Under the pieces are notes generated by a model that was not told the origin of the DNA, made no database searches, and saw nothing but the letters and a program-made list of their open reading frames with translations. A program made the position numbers and the translations under genes. Shown piece after piece: positions 50,936 through 64,000 of a DNA stretch of 64,000 bases. The stretch comes from Prinia subflava (taxonomy: Eukaryota; Chordata; Aves; Passeriformes; Cisticolidae): assembly GCF_021018805.1 (NCBI RefSeq), contig NC_086251.1, positions 38,448,767 to 38,512,766 on the forward strand, given 5' to 3'. Position 1 is the first letter of the stretch. Each line of letters begins with the position of its first letter.

Positions 50936-53900
50936 TCTCTAGCCACTGCATAAACATATAGTAATCTCCCTCTCCACAGCTACTTGCAGGGCCTTCAAGT
51001 TTTCTCAAGATATCCTAGGCAGGGTAAGGGATTTTCACATTCTTTGAAAAATATCCCATGTCTCAAGGCAGTTGCAAGTGGGTAGCTAAATCCTCCAGCT
51101 CCTCTTGGATCTAGTATAAATGGCATCAGTGAGTGAATTGCAGGGATCCCTAATGGCAACAGCCCTGAACAATATGGAGCATGCTGGCTTGAGACTGAAG
51201 GTGGGGTGTCCTACCTGCAGGGTGTCCTGCCCAAGGATGGTGTACCTTGTGCCCACCTTCCTGAGAAGTTTGGAGTTACTGTGACCAAACATCATGCCTG
51301 CTTCTCACTGCCTATTGACTGTGAATGCTAGAAAGCTCGATGCAGATATTTTAACCTGTTCTGTGCACAATTAGCCAGACACTTAGGAGCAGCAAGGTGC
51401 AGGATGTGCTGACCCAAGCCCCCAGGCCTGTCTGCATTGCAACATTACCTTGTGCCCTTCTGCCAGTGTATTTCACAGTAAGCCTCTCCCCTTGCTCAGT
51501 CTGACTGCCATTCTCTTCTGAGACAGGCAAGACTGTTGAGACAATGTCACCTGTTGTTGTCCCACATTTGATCATCCTGGCACCTGCATGCTGTTAATAT
51601 CACTTGGATTCTCCAGCATTGCCGCTGGCCTTGCTTCCTGCATGTATTTTCCTGCTAACCTGTTATCTTCCTCCCTCTCAGTCCCTTCAGCAGCAGCTGC
51701 TAGAAGCCATTACAGGGCTGCCCTCTTCTCATCCTAAGTGGGTCTTGTAATGAGAAAAGGAAACATTGTTTTCTTCCTTGACATCTGGTACGGGAAGCAG
51801 GTGATTCTTCTGATTATTGCCCTTAAAATGAATAAGCTATTATGGGTACTTTAAAATGTTATTACTGAGTTGAAGTAGTAATGTTAATAGTTAATTCATG
51901 CTCAATAATATTACATCTTTTAAATATTATTATTATTATATTGTCTAGTTGGAACAGCTTTAAAGGTTCTTCATGGGCTTTAGTTAAGGCAAAGCACCAG
52001 CACTGGGAATGGCAGAGCAATGACTGTGGGTGTGCATCCAGCTCTGGCTGGGATGCAGTCATGGGGCTTGGGCAGGACTCAGACACTTCAATTCAAAGCT
52101 GTGACAATGAGAGCTGCCCCTCAATGATTGTCTGACCCTGGCCTGAAGTCTGTGAATGCCACACTGCCATGTGGTGAAGGACTTCAGCTGCTCAGTGTCC
52201 AGTGGTTCAGCCTCCATGCAGACTCACAGTTCTGGGCATCCTCAGCCCTTTATCCTACAGGGCCTGGCTGGAGTGGGCTTGGTGCTTTCCTTGGAAACAA
52301 CCTCTGCTCATTTTTCCAGCAGGTTGGTGGTTATTGCACTGAGAACCTGGGTTTTATCCCTTCCTCCCAATGTGTCTTGGAAGCACCTAGGGAAGGTGCT
52401 GCTTCATGTAGACTCTTCAAAATTTCTTTTGCTGCAGAAAAAGGAGCAATTGGGGAAAGATTTCTGCAGAAGAGGAGGTGTCAGCCCCACTCCCTCGACA
52501 CAGCTACTCGGTGGCTATTTCGTGGCAAAGATAAGCTCTCATTGGAGCATGACCTGAAGCCCTGGAGGTTCTGCTCTCCAGGCAAGCACTCCCATTCCTT
52601 CACCATCTTTCACAATCTCCTGAAGATGCTGGTTGTTTGCAAGAGTTCAAAAGTGAATGAACGGAAAGGCCAGTCTATTAAATCTATTAAATAAAATGAC
52701 ACCACTCAGAAATTGCGTGAACCAAAGAGGGCTGTTGAGAGAATTTTTAGAGACAGTACTGCTTTATGCTTTCCTGTTCCTACATTTTTCTCCAAGCACC
52801 TGCGTTTGGACATTGTAGGAGACAAAATATGATATTAGATTGACTGTCAGCAAGTAAGCAAGATATTTTTATAAAAATATATCTATAAAATAAGAAACAT
52901 GGAATATAAAATATAAAATAGAAGATGCATGTATATTTACAAAGCTACACAGGCCTTTCTGTACTGTCTTCTTGGTAGCATTTTACCAAATCCCAAGCAT
53001 TTTTGTGAATGAATCTTGGGTGGTGATTTTAGCTGTATGAGAATGTTTTAAACTAACTAGTAATAAAGTAATGAAAATGAGAATAACATTAAGATTGCCA
53101 AGTTAAGCACTTAGAAGGAAGAAAATGCAAAAATAAAGGGACTTGTAATCTTAGGACTGTAATTTTTTGAAAATTCCCTGTCTAATGTCCTGCTGTGTGT
53201 ACCAGGAGATAGATTTGCTTTATGCAGTAATATTCTGTTTCTAACATAGGCTCCCTCCCTGGTTTATATCCCAGTGTGGAGAGGGTCTAGCCTTGAATAA
53301 GAGCACAGAGTGAAGGAGAGAGCAGCCTGCAGAGTCCTAGCTCCCCCTGCCACCTGCAGAAGCTCACGGGTAGAGAGATGAGCTGCTGCTGGATGCTGCT
53401 GCTGCTGATCATCAAGTGCGATGAGGTGGTCACCCAGTGCCCCTCAGAGCCTGCTAGTGCAATGTCTTCAGAGAAATCACATTTTTCAATAGAGGGTTGA
53501 GATGACTGCTCATTCTGGATGCTGAGGTCACCCGGTGCTTTGCTATAGAAATGTTTGTCCCACCTCACCTCTGCTCAGCTAAAGCTGTGCATGTCTGACA
53601 GCTCCACTTACTACTAGTGAAATCTCTACGTCAGGGCCTTTTCACTGGAAGTAGCTCATAGGATACATAAGTACATACTTTGAAGAATGTATCTTTCTGC
53701 TTAAGGCAGTGTCCATGCAGACATTTATAGTTAGGTACTTTACTGTAAAAATAACATGAGAGCAAGTGTTTTGATGACAACAGCACTGATAACCAGAAAG
53801 TTGTCTAATGCTTCATATGCAAGTACATGTAAAGGGTGAAAATTGGATGTTTTGGTATAACAATTTATCCCCTGTGATCAGATATGCATATACAGATAGC

Positions 53901-56900
53901 TTTCATGCTGACCTGATAAACGTGAGCAGACAGCAACTGATACAAAGATGGTCTGTCCTCTAACAAATGAGCCCTATTTGTAGTGTGTAATACTGCAGCT
54001 ATGAGCCATGATGTGTAATCCCTCTGCCCAGGACCTCCTCAGCCTGCTGGACAGATGTTCTGGCAGATTTTGGCACTTGAAAGTGGAATTTGCTCTTCCT
54101 TAACCTCCAAATTTTCATAAGCCCCGATGTTTTTTTCTTTCTGGTATCTCTCATAATTTTTTCAGTTCTTTGTTTGACTCTGGTAACACTTCCACCTACG
54201 TTAGTGGCTACCTTTCTGCCTCAAATGTAACTATTTTTTTTTTTAATTTATCCCATTTGTCAGCATTTCCCTTCTCTGTCTCTTCTGCTCGGGTAGTTAT
54301 TTCCTCACTAGTGGCACTGTTGTTCTTTGGGGTGACGTTGGGGTTAGGGCTGTGTTAGGAATGCCAAATGTCACTATGCCTGTACAGAATTCTTGGCCTG
54401 CAGTAAAACTAAGAGTTTCCCTAGGGACACTGATGATGTGGAAAAAAACATGGAGACTGAGGGTGGGGTTGTTGGCATGTTTGGGCTGAGTCTTTCATGA
54501 GCCACAGAGAGACCAAAAAAAGCTGTCCAAAATGTCTCACTTGGGCTATGGTGAGTTGCCCCTGAAAGTTATTGTCACATGAAAGGTGCTTTTTTCCTCC
54601 CAAAAAAACCCCTCCAAGCAACAAAAACCTCACTGTTTTCATAATCTATTAAAAGATGACTGAGAGCTAAAGAAAAGACTATTTTTCTAACACGTTGTTG
54701 TAGTTGTGCCTTGCCTGAGAACACCAGTCTGTGAAAAAAATACACCTTCAACTCAGCCTGAAGATTGCCTCCCAACAGTTAATGAAGATATCGCTTTCCT
54801 CTGGGATCAAGTTAAAATGTAATTAAGGTTATGCCACTTTGGAGGAGCTCACTGGTGACATGGTGGGTAAAGGGAGGGTAAGGCTGTGGTGATGAAATGT
54901 GCTGGAAATTAGCATGAGGTATTATGTACTCACATCAATGCTTAGTGTGTCCTGGCAGTTTGTTTTGAGAGAGTCTCTTGAATGAGGTGATGCTTTTGGC
55001 TTTGATGCTTTTGTATCACGTTGTGATACACAATGTGAAAGTGTGTGATGAACAGGAAGGCAGGTGTGATGGAGAATTTTTCTGGAGTATTTGGTCTAAA
55101 CTTAATATAAACAGATTATTGGGGGCAGGGGGAAGTGTGACTAAATAACTATTGGCATCCTTTATCCGTCTGGAAGCATTAGAGAACTTCTCCTTGAAGT
55201 GAGAAGAGAAATTTCTAAAGTAACAACTTCTAAAGTATAATCTGCTCAGATTTTATTACTTCCCAGCATGTCTAGAGGTTACAGTAGAGACTGCATCAAA
55301 GAGAGTAAAGTGTTTTTTTTTGTCCATTTTTATAATTAGAATTGGAAACTGTCATTTAGCAACAAATTTAGAAGAAAAAGAATGTAACTTCCACAAAGTC
55401 CTCAAACAAACAAACAAAAAAAATCCTATAGGTGTTGACACATCCTATCATCAGGTTTAGAAGGTAAGTACCAGAAAAACGATTGTTATCAGGTGTGAAT
55501 TAACATACAGTGAGTTTGCTCACAACTGAAGAAGGTGACAGATATAACATATGCATTAATAAAAGTCCAAGTGGAAGGTATGGCTGTAATTAGAAATGGT
55601 ACTTGAAGAAATGCTATTGATTCCAGCAACTGAATTTAATTTAATGGCTTTTACTGTAATTAACACAATTGTTTGTATCAGCATAGATCTCTTAATATTA
55701 TTATCTAAGTTGACAAATTATAAAATTAAATGTTCATTTAAGATGTAATTCAAAAATTTTAAGGGTTTTCTTGAGTCAATGGACCTCAGTTAATTTCTCT
55801 AAAGCTAAAGGACATGATTTTTTTTTATTCTGCCTGTTTTCAGCAATTGAAGCTACTCCTGATTTATATCCATGCTGCAATGAAAGCAACATATACAAAG
55901 GGAACATTCACAGGTTCTGATGAGTTCTTGACAGCCCCTATTGCATATACTTTGCAGGCTTGAAAGGTATTTTCTTTGTAGCATTAGATTTTAATGGTAC
56001 TGAATGTAACGTGCACATGTAATAACAATAATTCACTTTTCTTGTGTTTGCCCATTTACCTTGTCATATATCTGCTAGATGCAGGGTCTGGTTCTCTTCT
56101 CTTTTACACCTGTTTCACCCAAGGGCTGTTTATTTTGATGCAGTTACTCCTGATTTAGACCTGTGTGTATGAATCTGTTATCTGCGAGAGGCAAATTAAT
56201 GCTTTTAATCAAGACCACTCTTCTGCCTACCCATCAACATCAAAGCCTAGACATGCTATTAGTTATTGAGAAAGGAAGCACAGTGTGAGTAAGCAGCCCT
56301 CAGCTATCTTTGGATCCCCATTACCAGAATTTTAGCACCATTACCTCAAAACCATGAATACTTTTATCCTCACAGTCACTTGGAAAGGCTATGTATCCAC
56401 ATTTTACAAACCAAAGCCACAAAAGGAAGCAGAATTTGGACAGAAATAAGGTGCCTGAATCCCAATGTAACTCTTAAGACCATTTTGAGCAGCTGCTACC
56501 CAAAGTCTCCCTACTTTGAAGGTGGCTCTGTTGTGGATCTCACATACCTGAAAAATTTTTTGACCATACCTTGAAGGACCCTGATCTTGTCAGGTCATGG
56601 CATCTACCTGTTCTAAGCTTTGCTGTGTCAGAAAGGTGGCCTCAGCAGCACTCTCTCCACAAGATGGTGAATCTGCCACCATGTACTTAGAGTCTGCTGA
56701 AATCCTCAAGACAGATTTCACATTTAACACCACTGGAGTAACTTTTTTTCCCTTTCTCTTTAGCCAGATACAGAAAGCTCTGGCAGCCTTATCACTGGTC
56801 TTATATTTGGTAATTGAATGAGTAGATCAGTCGTGCAGGATGTAGGTGAGAGAGGACGACTTGGGAGGATTCAGATCTGTCCGTGCACGCTTTCAGTTAA

Positions 56901-57949
56901 ATGCCCGTGCCAAGAGCTAAAAGGTAGGATTTCTCAATTTACTAAGATCCAGTAATTTCACTGAGGCCTGGTGAACATGCAGTGTATCACCTCTGTTTCC
57001 ACATGCCATCCACTTTGGTGGAACCAGGCCACTCTGCTGAGCTTGTTTCCTCAGAGATGGGTAAGAATTATGGGGCTTCATGCTAGATTCCTTGTAGTCA
57101 GGGTAAAATAGTCCTGCAGGCAGCCAAGTTATAGGGTACTACTGTACAGAACAACTGTTGAATGAAGTCATATGAGCCACTCTTGGAGCAGGGACTGGAA
57201 CAGGTGGCTAGATTTTCCTCTGGTTGTCTTAGACACTGGCAACAAAGTTGATCACTCTCGTCCCCCTTCTCTGTGAGTAATAATTCAAGAACAGTGACCT
57301 TATCCCTACAGAAGGATTGGAAACTGCTCCAATACAACTAACTCTCATCAGATAGCAAGGGACATTTAGAAAGGGGATGGGTGGATGGCCCTTGGACAGA
57401 TAAAAGTATTTGGTATAGTTTTCTGTGTCTTGGGTGCATGTGATAAACTGTTGTATGAGGGTGTAAAATATGATGTAATGCATTACAGAAGCTCATAATC
57501 CCTTTTTTGTTTTTCCAGACACATGGCTAACAAGGCTACCTTAGGAGGAGGGTGTAGGTCTCTGAATCACAAGTGAGCAAAGGCACTTACGTGCAATGCT
57601 GCACCAGAATGCCCAGGTCTTAAGGTAGATTGGAGGTTACCATGTAGCAGCCACAACCATATTCATTGGCTCATTGGCCCCCTGAGGTGTTTCCCTGCTT
57701 CCTGTCACAGCAGCCCTGAACCCAGCACGAATGATCCTCCGCTCTGCAGGTGATGCTGGGCACTCAGGCGATGGCTGTGGGGCCTGCCAGGGGAGCCTGG
57801 TGTCTGTGATCTGGGTGCTGCAGCGAGCAGCCAGCACAGTGGTGGCACCAGCAATTCCCAGGGTTAATTAGGAAGCACATTCAAAAGGCATTTCGGCACT
57901 GCAAGGCATAGATTGTATATATCTAGCTGGGATGGCAGGCCCACCCGCA
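50936..57949. other. Intergenic DNA, no gene recognised
   Basis: The open frames match nothing I know. Blocks such as 55560-55760 are AT-rich, homeodomain-motif-rich (TAATTA-type words) and free of obvious repeats. Confidence 0.6.
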
Positions 57950-58145
57950 GGGTGTGCCCCGCTCTCCAGCCCTCTGGTCAGCTCCTCACCTCTGGAGGGG
58001 AAATAGCCGGGGTGGTGGGACCCGCGCGCAGGGAGGCAGGGAGGTGAGAGGAACTCGGGGCAGGGTGGCGGGGCAGGGTGGAGGGGACTGGTGCGGTGGG
58101 GCTGATGCCGAGGTCTATGCCCATGCTGATGCCAATGCTGATCCC

Positions 58146-58188
<43 letters not shown>

Positions 58189-58560
58189 GTGCCCATGCCC
58201 ATGCCCATTCCCGTGCCTGTGCCCGTGCCTGTACCCGTGCCCGTGCCCGTGCCCGTGCCCGTGCCCGTGACATGCCCATGTCCGTACCCGTACCCTTACC
58301 CGTGCCCGTACCCGAACCCGATCCCATGCCCGTGCCCATGCCCGTGCCCGTGCCCGTTCCACGCCCGTGCCGGGACCGGGGCGATGCCGGGTGCGAGGCC
58401 GGGGCGGGCGGTGGCGCAGCCCGCGGCTGCCCTGCGGAGCTGTCCCGGCCCGCGGTGCTGAAACACCGCCAGCGCCGCAGCGCCGGCTCATCCCCGGCCG
58501 GTCCCGCCCTGCCCACCACGGCTGCCCAGCAGGGACCAGCGAATACCCGGGACGTGATGA
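57950..58560. promoter_or_regulatory. CpG-rich block surrounding the hexamer array
   Basis: GC- and CpG-rich sequence on both sides of the hexamer array, especially 58370-58520 (GCGGGCGGTGGCGCAGCCCG and similar), forms a CpG island. No known first exon was recognised. Confidence 0.5.
58117..58378 (+). repeat. CCCATG/CCCGTG hexamer array
   Basis: A hexamer tandem array of about 40 units is arranged in blocks: mostly CCCATG at about 58143-58206, mostly CCCGTG at about 58210-58268, and mixed with CCCGTA/CCCGAA variants after that. The MPMPMP, HAHAHA and GHGHGH translations are products of the 6-bp periodicity, not proteins. The - strand carries GGGCAC/GGGCAT runs. Confidence 0.95.
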
Positions 58561-61500
58561 ACAAGGGCCAAATAATTTTTTGAAATACACGGTCACAGGT
58601 GTAGATTGCAGTTCCTTTTTATTTCCCGGCTAATTATAGCTGTAATTGCTTTGCTATTTATCTGCGAATCATCCTGCTCCATACTGAGGATAACGTGAGG
58701 AATAGTTGTGAAGGATTCTAATTAATTAAACCTCAAACTTTGAATTTACATCCAGGCTGAGCACTGAAATGCTCTGAGACAATTATACTTGCTAGGCTGC
58801 TGCTCTGAACAGTATTCCTTATCAATGGCAACAGCAGAAGAAAAAATATGGAACAAATTGATAAGCAATTCAGCTATAAAATTATTTTAAAAAGATACCT
58901 AGAAAAGTGCACATTTTCCAAAACAAACATTGTGGTCTTATACTGTTATAATGTGAATTAATGAAAAATTAGCAGTCGTTTAAGAGAAAACCAAAAGAGA
59001 AATAATTCTCTAGGCATAAAAACTGAAAGCTAAACTGTAGCTTTGCTTCTGCACATGTGATTTTTCAGAGAAGTAATGAATAAAATCATAATTAATAATA
59101 CTAAAGAGAATAACAAGTTTCTATTAATGCCTATAAGCGTATCTCCCTTAATCAGATAATGGCTAATAGAAGCATTCAGAAAGTAGTTAAGAGATATATT
59201 TTTTTTAAACCAAGTGGCTAAGAAATATAATCCTACTGTACCTCAGTAATTGTTAAAGGAAGGACCCATTATCATAATTATGTTTCTGGAACAAACATTA
59301 TTTCAATGTGATAAAGGATGACATGACACTAAAGGTAAAGCCACAGCAGATGTTACATGAGTAACAAGACAATATGCCCACATTCTGGTAATTTCTCCCC
59401 CCCAGACATGTTCTCATTAATCTGTGATTAATAGGATTTGAGTATAGTAGATGATGTTGATCTATTGTCTGTCTTTGTCCCACACCATAGAGAGAGCAAT
59501 TTGTCAGCTCAGCTTTTGTGTGACTATTTAATAGCAAAGAGGGGGAGAGAAAAGACGCTAATCTTCTAATTGGCATCTATAGAGAAAGGTCTAAGAAGAC
59601 TGCCTGCTTGGAAATAGCTTGTGTGCAATTCCTATGCCTGCGAGGCTGAGGCAGGCAGACAGCAGCACCAGCCTGGGTACCCATGGAAAAGGAACAGCGT
59701 GTCCCTGTCACACAAAGAGCCGCTGGCCAAAGGGACAGTGGAGAGCAAGGTGCGCTGCACAACAAGGTGCAATTGCTAACTCTTCCCAGTCTGTTATGAT
59801 GCAGCCTGTTATGTCAAGGGAGCACTTCTTGACTGGTGTGACTTTATTAAAGACAGAAAGATGCCTCCTTCCCAGAGCAGAAAGCAGAAGGAGGCAGGGG
59901 AAAAACAGGGGGCAGTGATGAAGACCAGAATAGTCCTCTCACCAGCAAAACTGGAATCAATGGAGAGAACATGAAGTGCCCAAACATCTTTCCAGAGATG
60001 TCAGGTGAACAATGGCTTTGTGCTAATATAGTGCCACTTCTAACTTCTTCTTCTCAGGTGCTAAGGTTACCTAATGAAATGACTGTCTTAAAATACAAAT
60101 AATTTCACAATTAAGTCACTACTCCCAATTCAGCAAAACATGGAACCTACTGCTTAAAACTAGGCATGAGGACAAGTGCTTTGTCTTTCCCCCATCCTCA
60201 AGTATTTATTTTATGACCTTCAAAAGGTCAGAATGAAGACTTGGGTTCTGGGTGCATTTGAGGACTGGATCCCTCTGGCACATCTACATTGCAGCAAAAT
60301 GCAGCTTTATTCTGTGTAATGATTTCTTAAGTGGTGAACATAGACAAAGAGTTCCTTGTTCAGTTTAACCACCTGAGCCATTCTGATAGCACAACATTTA
60401 AGATAATGCAGTTACTCTCTAAAAATATTATTTTTTAAGACCTATATATATATTTTTCACAGGAGCAGTTTAATGCACATTTCTTTTCAGTAGTTCTTTC
60501 AGTGGAATCCAGTGGGTGATTCCAGTGAATTGCATCATGAAGGGTGGGATTACCTTAAATCAGATTTATCACTTGGAAATTGTTCTGTGGACCTGCACAT
60601 AAAGTTGTTTCTACCAGTGTAACTCTTCAATGGATATAGCATAGAAATAGCATAGCATACAGCATGACGCTTTTTAAAATGCTAATACATATCATCAGAA
60701 TTTAATGGACACAGATGAAGGATAAAGATTGGATAAAGAGATATTTTGCTAAAGGAAAAATAAAACCATGGATAGAATTGAATCTGATTTAAAATGGAGA
60801 ATAGTGGAGGGAAAGCAGTTGACAACACTGAGGTTAAAAAAAAAGGCTCTCAAAACTGTTTAGGTTAACAATATTTACTGCCACATTTTGCAAACAATCA
60901 CATCTGTATTCAAAGCCACTGGAACCTGCACTTTGGCAGATGTGTTGGCTGGCCTCTGCAGAGAAAACTGCTGGGATTTGGAGATCAGATGTGAGTCTGG
61001 GCAGGGACAAAGCAAGTGGGGCAATTTGTACCATCTTATATATGAATTTGCAAACTCAGAGCATTTCCCTGCTGCTTGGTGGTGTTACATGGCATGCTGA
61101 GCACAATTATCACCAAGCACAGAGTGTAGCCCTTTTTCTGTCTTTGGGGGTGAGCACTGACATTTGTCCCCATTTCCGGCATGGCATAGAACATGCATGC
61201 TCTCTGTGGAAACACCCAAAACTTTCGCAGAGGAAAGAACTCCCTCAGTGGAGAGGCTGGGGCTGTCCTGGATCTGTTAATCTCACACTGGGGAGTACAG
61301 TGCCAAATCTGCCTGAGCCAGGGCCATGTAAATGAGCTGAAATGCAGTAGTACAGCCATATCAGCACGAGTCTACGCTTTGACTTGTGTGTCTTTAAGGG
61401 AGAGGAAAATGTCCATTTTGCTTCTGAACAGGAACACAATGTTCAACCATCTTGTCATGCAATGTAGCTACAAGGTCTGAAATTTGGGATCCTTCTGCCC

Positions 61501-64000
61501 TTGTGCGCTGGTCTGGGTGAACCTGATGGGACTCTTACTCTTTTAACTGCTTTGATCAAGCAAGAAGAGATTGAAGCAATCATCATTGAAACCTGGAAGG
61601 TCTTGGGGAATGCCAAGACATATCCTGGACTAGCTAGTTGACTCCACCATCCTTCTCCATTCCCTTCACAGAGGAGAGAGGGGTCCTGCAGCCTGGAGGG
61701 GTCCTACCCCTGGAGGGGTCAAGCAGTCTGTTTCCATAGAAGTTTTCATAGATTTCCGTATAGTGGTCACTGGAAGAAGAGGGTCAGAATGCACCCACCT
61801 GAACTCCAACTTCTGCCACCATTTGAAGATTTTCTTGGTGTTGGGATGTAGTGCCACAAAAGAGCCCTCCAAGGCTGCACACAACTCTCTCTATGCTGGC
61901 ATTGTGCAGGGACAGAGAAACCACAGGTGGCAAAAAATAATATCTGTTAGTCATACATCCCTTTCTAGAAGTTAGGGTGCTTTTTCCTGTGCAAGATATA
62001 GTGAAAAATGTTCCATCTCCTGGGAAGTTCAGTCTAAATCCATACACTTAGGGTAAGGTCAAACCTTATGTAATACTTGTACAAGTATCTATTGTGACCA
62101 GGTTCAAATACTACAAGCTTCAGTTCTTTAAAAATGAGGTTAGTTTTTATTTTCTAAGGGCTCAGAACTGTGAGAATGGGGAGGTTTGTTAACCTTGTAA
62201 GCAAATAAGTAAGCAAAATGCCCCCAAAAGCTTACTCTGAGTAGACTTGCAGGTTTTGGAAGGCTTCAGGTGACAGTCTGTGGTGTGGACTTCATCTCAC
62301 AAAGCCCTCTGAATCAGGGCATGAATTTATTTCATCTGTCCATCACCACAGCTCATGGAACATCAACTGTCACATATTTTCCAACATATTAATCTCTATC
62401 TAGGATGTGAATTTGTTGCGAGTGCTATTTGTTTTTTGATATTTCATGCTCTCAGCCTGTTCAAAAAGCTCCTTAGTTAAGAAAGATCAAAATGCAGAGT
62501 GACATTTCTCTTTAAAAAAACATTATTACAGAGACTCTTGGACTGTTAAAGTGCAAGAACACCATGATAGTAGCAAGTGTTGTAAAATGTTATTTTAAAG
62601 CATGACCTGCTGGCTGCTCATCACCTAATATCACTGTGCTTAGAGAGGGAAGAAGGCTGTGTTTGGAACTGTTATCTCCTGGGCAGGCAATAGCATCTGG
62701 TGATATTAAAATGTCATCAAATGAAAATATATGCAACAGCATCCACCTCATTTGAATATGAAATGCAAAGACACTCCAAAGCAGACAACTGCTTGTTTAG
62801 AGTGATATCTGAATACAAAGGCTGGATCATCAATAATAGATAAAGGGTTTTTTGCTTGTTGTAAATTAGAGATAGGATGGGTATTGTAGTTTTGGTTTTT
62901 AATTATTAATCACATTAGCAAGGCTGGCTTTTACAAAACACCAGGCAGAGTAAAAATGTAAAATACAAAGTGAGAAGAATTAATTTTATAATCTGACACT
63001 AGAATAAAACATCCAAGCCTTCTATCAACTACACTGAAAATTAGATAGTAACATTCTGGTAGTTCTGTCAAAGTCAAATACAGAAGCAATTGTTAAGTGT
63101 TGATAGGCAGTGGATAGAAGGTGTAATCCACTGGGAAGGTTTTGATCCAAAATGAAACAGTTTTCTACCCCTGCTAGTCAGGCAGAAATCTAATTACTCT
63201 CTTTTGATCTCTATGGAGAGGTAAACCAAGGAGTTATAGGTTATGGACAGTTTTATTGATTTTTATCTCAGAAATCAACAAGTGCAGGCTTTACACTTTA
63301 CACATACTTGCTTAGTTGGTGATAGGATCAAATACTTCAAACTGGCTTTCCCTGCTACCAAGTCAATAAGCCTTTTAGTTGTTTTGTTCGAGTTGCATTG
63401 TGGATGTTAATATTACAGAACTTCTTTGCACTTATATGCTTTGGGGGAAAAAATTGTCATGTTTATACTTGGGCATTTTAAAGAAAAATCTAAGCATTTT
63501 TTCCACCTGCTAATTTCTCTCTTACAGGACTGCATTGATATATTATGGCTGTAAGTGGACAGCTGTATTTTTGACAAGGTAGAAAATGACAAGTGCAGTT
63601 AAGCTGGTAAAAGCAGCTAAAACAATTTCTGGAGTTCTCACAAGACATTTCTAAGGCAGACCAGGAGTGCAAAGGGGGAGAAGGCTTTCTGTTTCTGGAA
63701 TTTCCAATGTACCTTTGAGAAATAAGGCAAAAACTTCACTGCTTGTATTCTAACACTGAAATATGTCTTGGTCCATTGTCCTGTCTCTATGAGTGCAAAC
63801 ATTTCTACAAATGCCCACTCTCATCGACTAAAGCTTGTGGAAATATTTAATCTGAAAAAACGCTAGCCCTTTTTCTCCAAGCTACTTCCTGGAAATACTA
63901 GCAATTTTGCAGGATGAGCTCAGACATGGGCTGAAATGATGAAGAGAATGCCTTGCTTTTCATGAATATCCTCTTATGGACCTTTTTGATTAAGTGTAAA
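58561..64000. other. AT-rich intergenic DNA, no gene recognised
   Basis: The stretch is long, AT-rich and poor in recognisable repeats. Parts (58610-58990, 62520-62830) look like candidate conserved noncoding elements. No coding exon, RNA gene or CR1 was found. Confidence 0.6.

Noticed and set aside
51060..51580. Possible degraded processed pseudogene with two adjacent - strand open frames
   Set aside because: Neither frame resembles a protein I can name and no poly(A) or duplication is seen.
57868..58596. Open frames of 127-242 codons rich in GHGHGH, MPMPMP or HAHAHA
   Set aside because: These are translations of the CCCATG/CCCGTG hexamer array and neighbouring GC-rich DNA; no known protein is present.

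Overview
The window is vertebrate nuclear DNA, most likely from a bird. Three observations support this. Its two recognisable genes are intron-containing and encode proteins of avian type (PSMA6 and NFKBIA). Its retroelements are CR1 LINEs, one ending in the ATTCTGTG-type 3' repeat typical of that family. A further repeat at the left edge is one I recognise as common in avian genomes. PSMA6 followed by a convergent NFKBIA also matches the order on human chromosome 14. No bacterial, plasmid or CRISPR-type content is present.

Layout. At 1-4851 lie the last three coding exons of PSMA6 on the + strand (residues about 137-246 of the alpha-1 subunit of the 20S proteasome), followed by its poly(A) signal; the 5' exons lie left of the window. 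From about 5 to 34.8 kb is a gene-poor stretch. It holds an internally deleted CR1 fragment (7.5-8.0 kb), A/C-rich low-complexity DNA (16.2 kb), a CCTCTCT heptamer array (17.6 kb), two copies of a short unnamed repeat (16.7 and 20.5 kb), an A31 tract (24.25 kb) and a 2.2-kb 5'-truncated CR1 copy (26.3-28.5 kb). At 34.8-38.8 kb on the - strand is a complete six-exon NFKBIA gene (IkappaB-alpha, 313 aa) with 3' UTR, CpG-island promoter, TATA-like box and several NF-kappaB sites upstream and inside introns 1 and 2. At 38.8-40.1 kb an antisense CR1 carries a small inserted element whose relative lies about 1.1 kb further on. From 40 to 64 kb no coding gene is recognised. That stretch contains an orphan CpG island at 50.0-50.4 kb, a short CR1 3' end at 50.9 kb, a CpG island built around a CCCATG/CCCGTG hexamer array at 58.1 kb, and several AT-rich stretches that could be conserved regulatory DNA.

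How the genes work together. IkappaB-alpha holds NF-kappaB in the cytoplasm. After IKK phosphorylates the DSGLDS degron it is ubiquitinated and destroyed by the 26S proteasome, of which PSMA6 is a core part. NF-kappaB then re-induces NFKBIA through its kappaB sites, closing a negative feedback loop. The two genes converge, about 30 kb apart.

I found no evidence of an undescribed gene system. The observations most worth a second look are the kappaB-site distribution in NFKBIA, the element inserted in the CR1 beside its promoter together with its nearby relative, the G-quadruplex-capable hexamer array, and the orphan CpG island.
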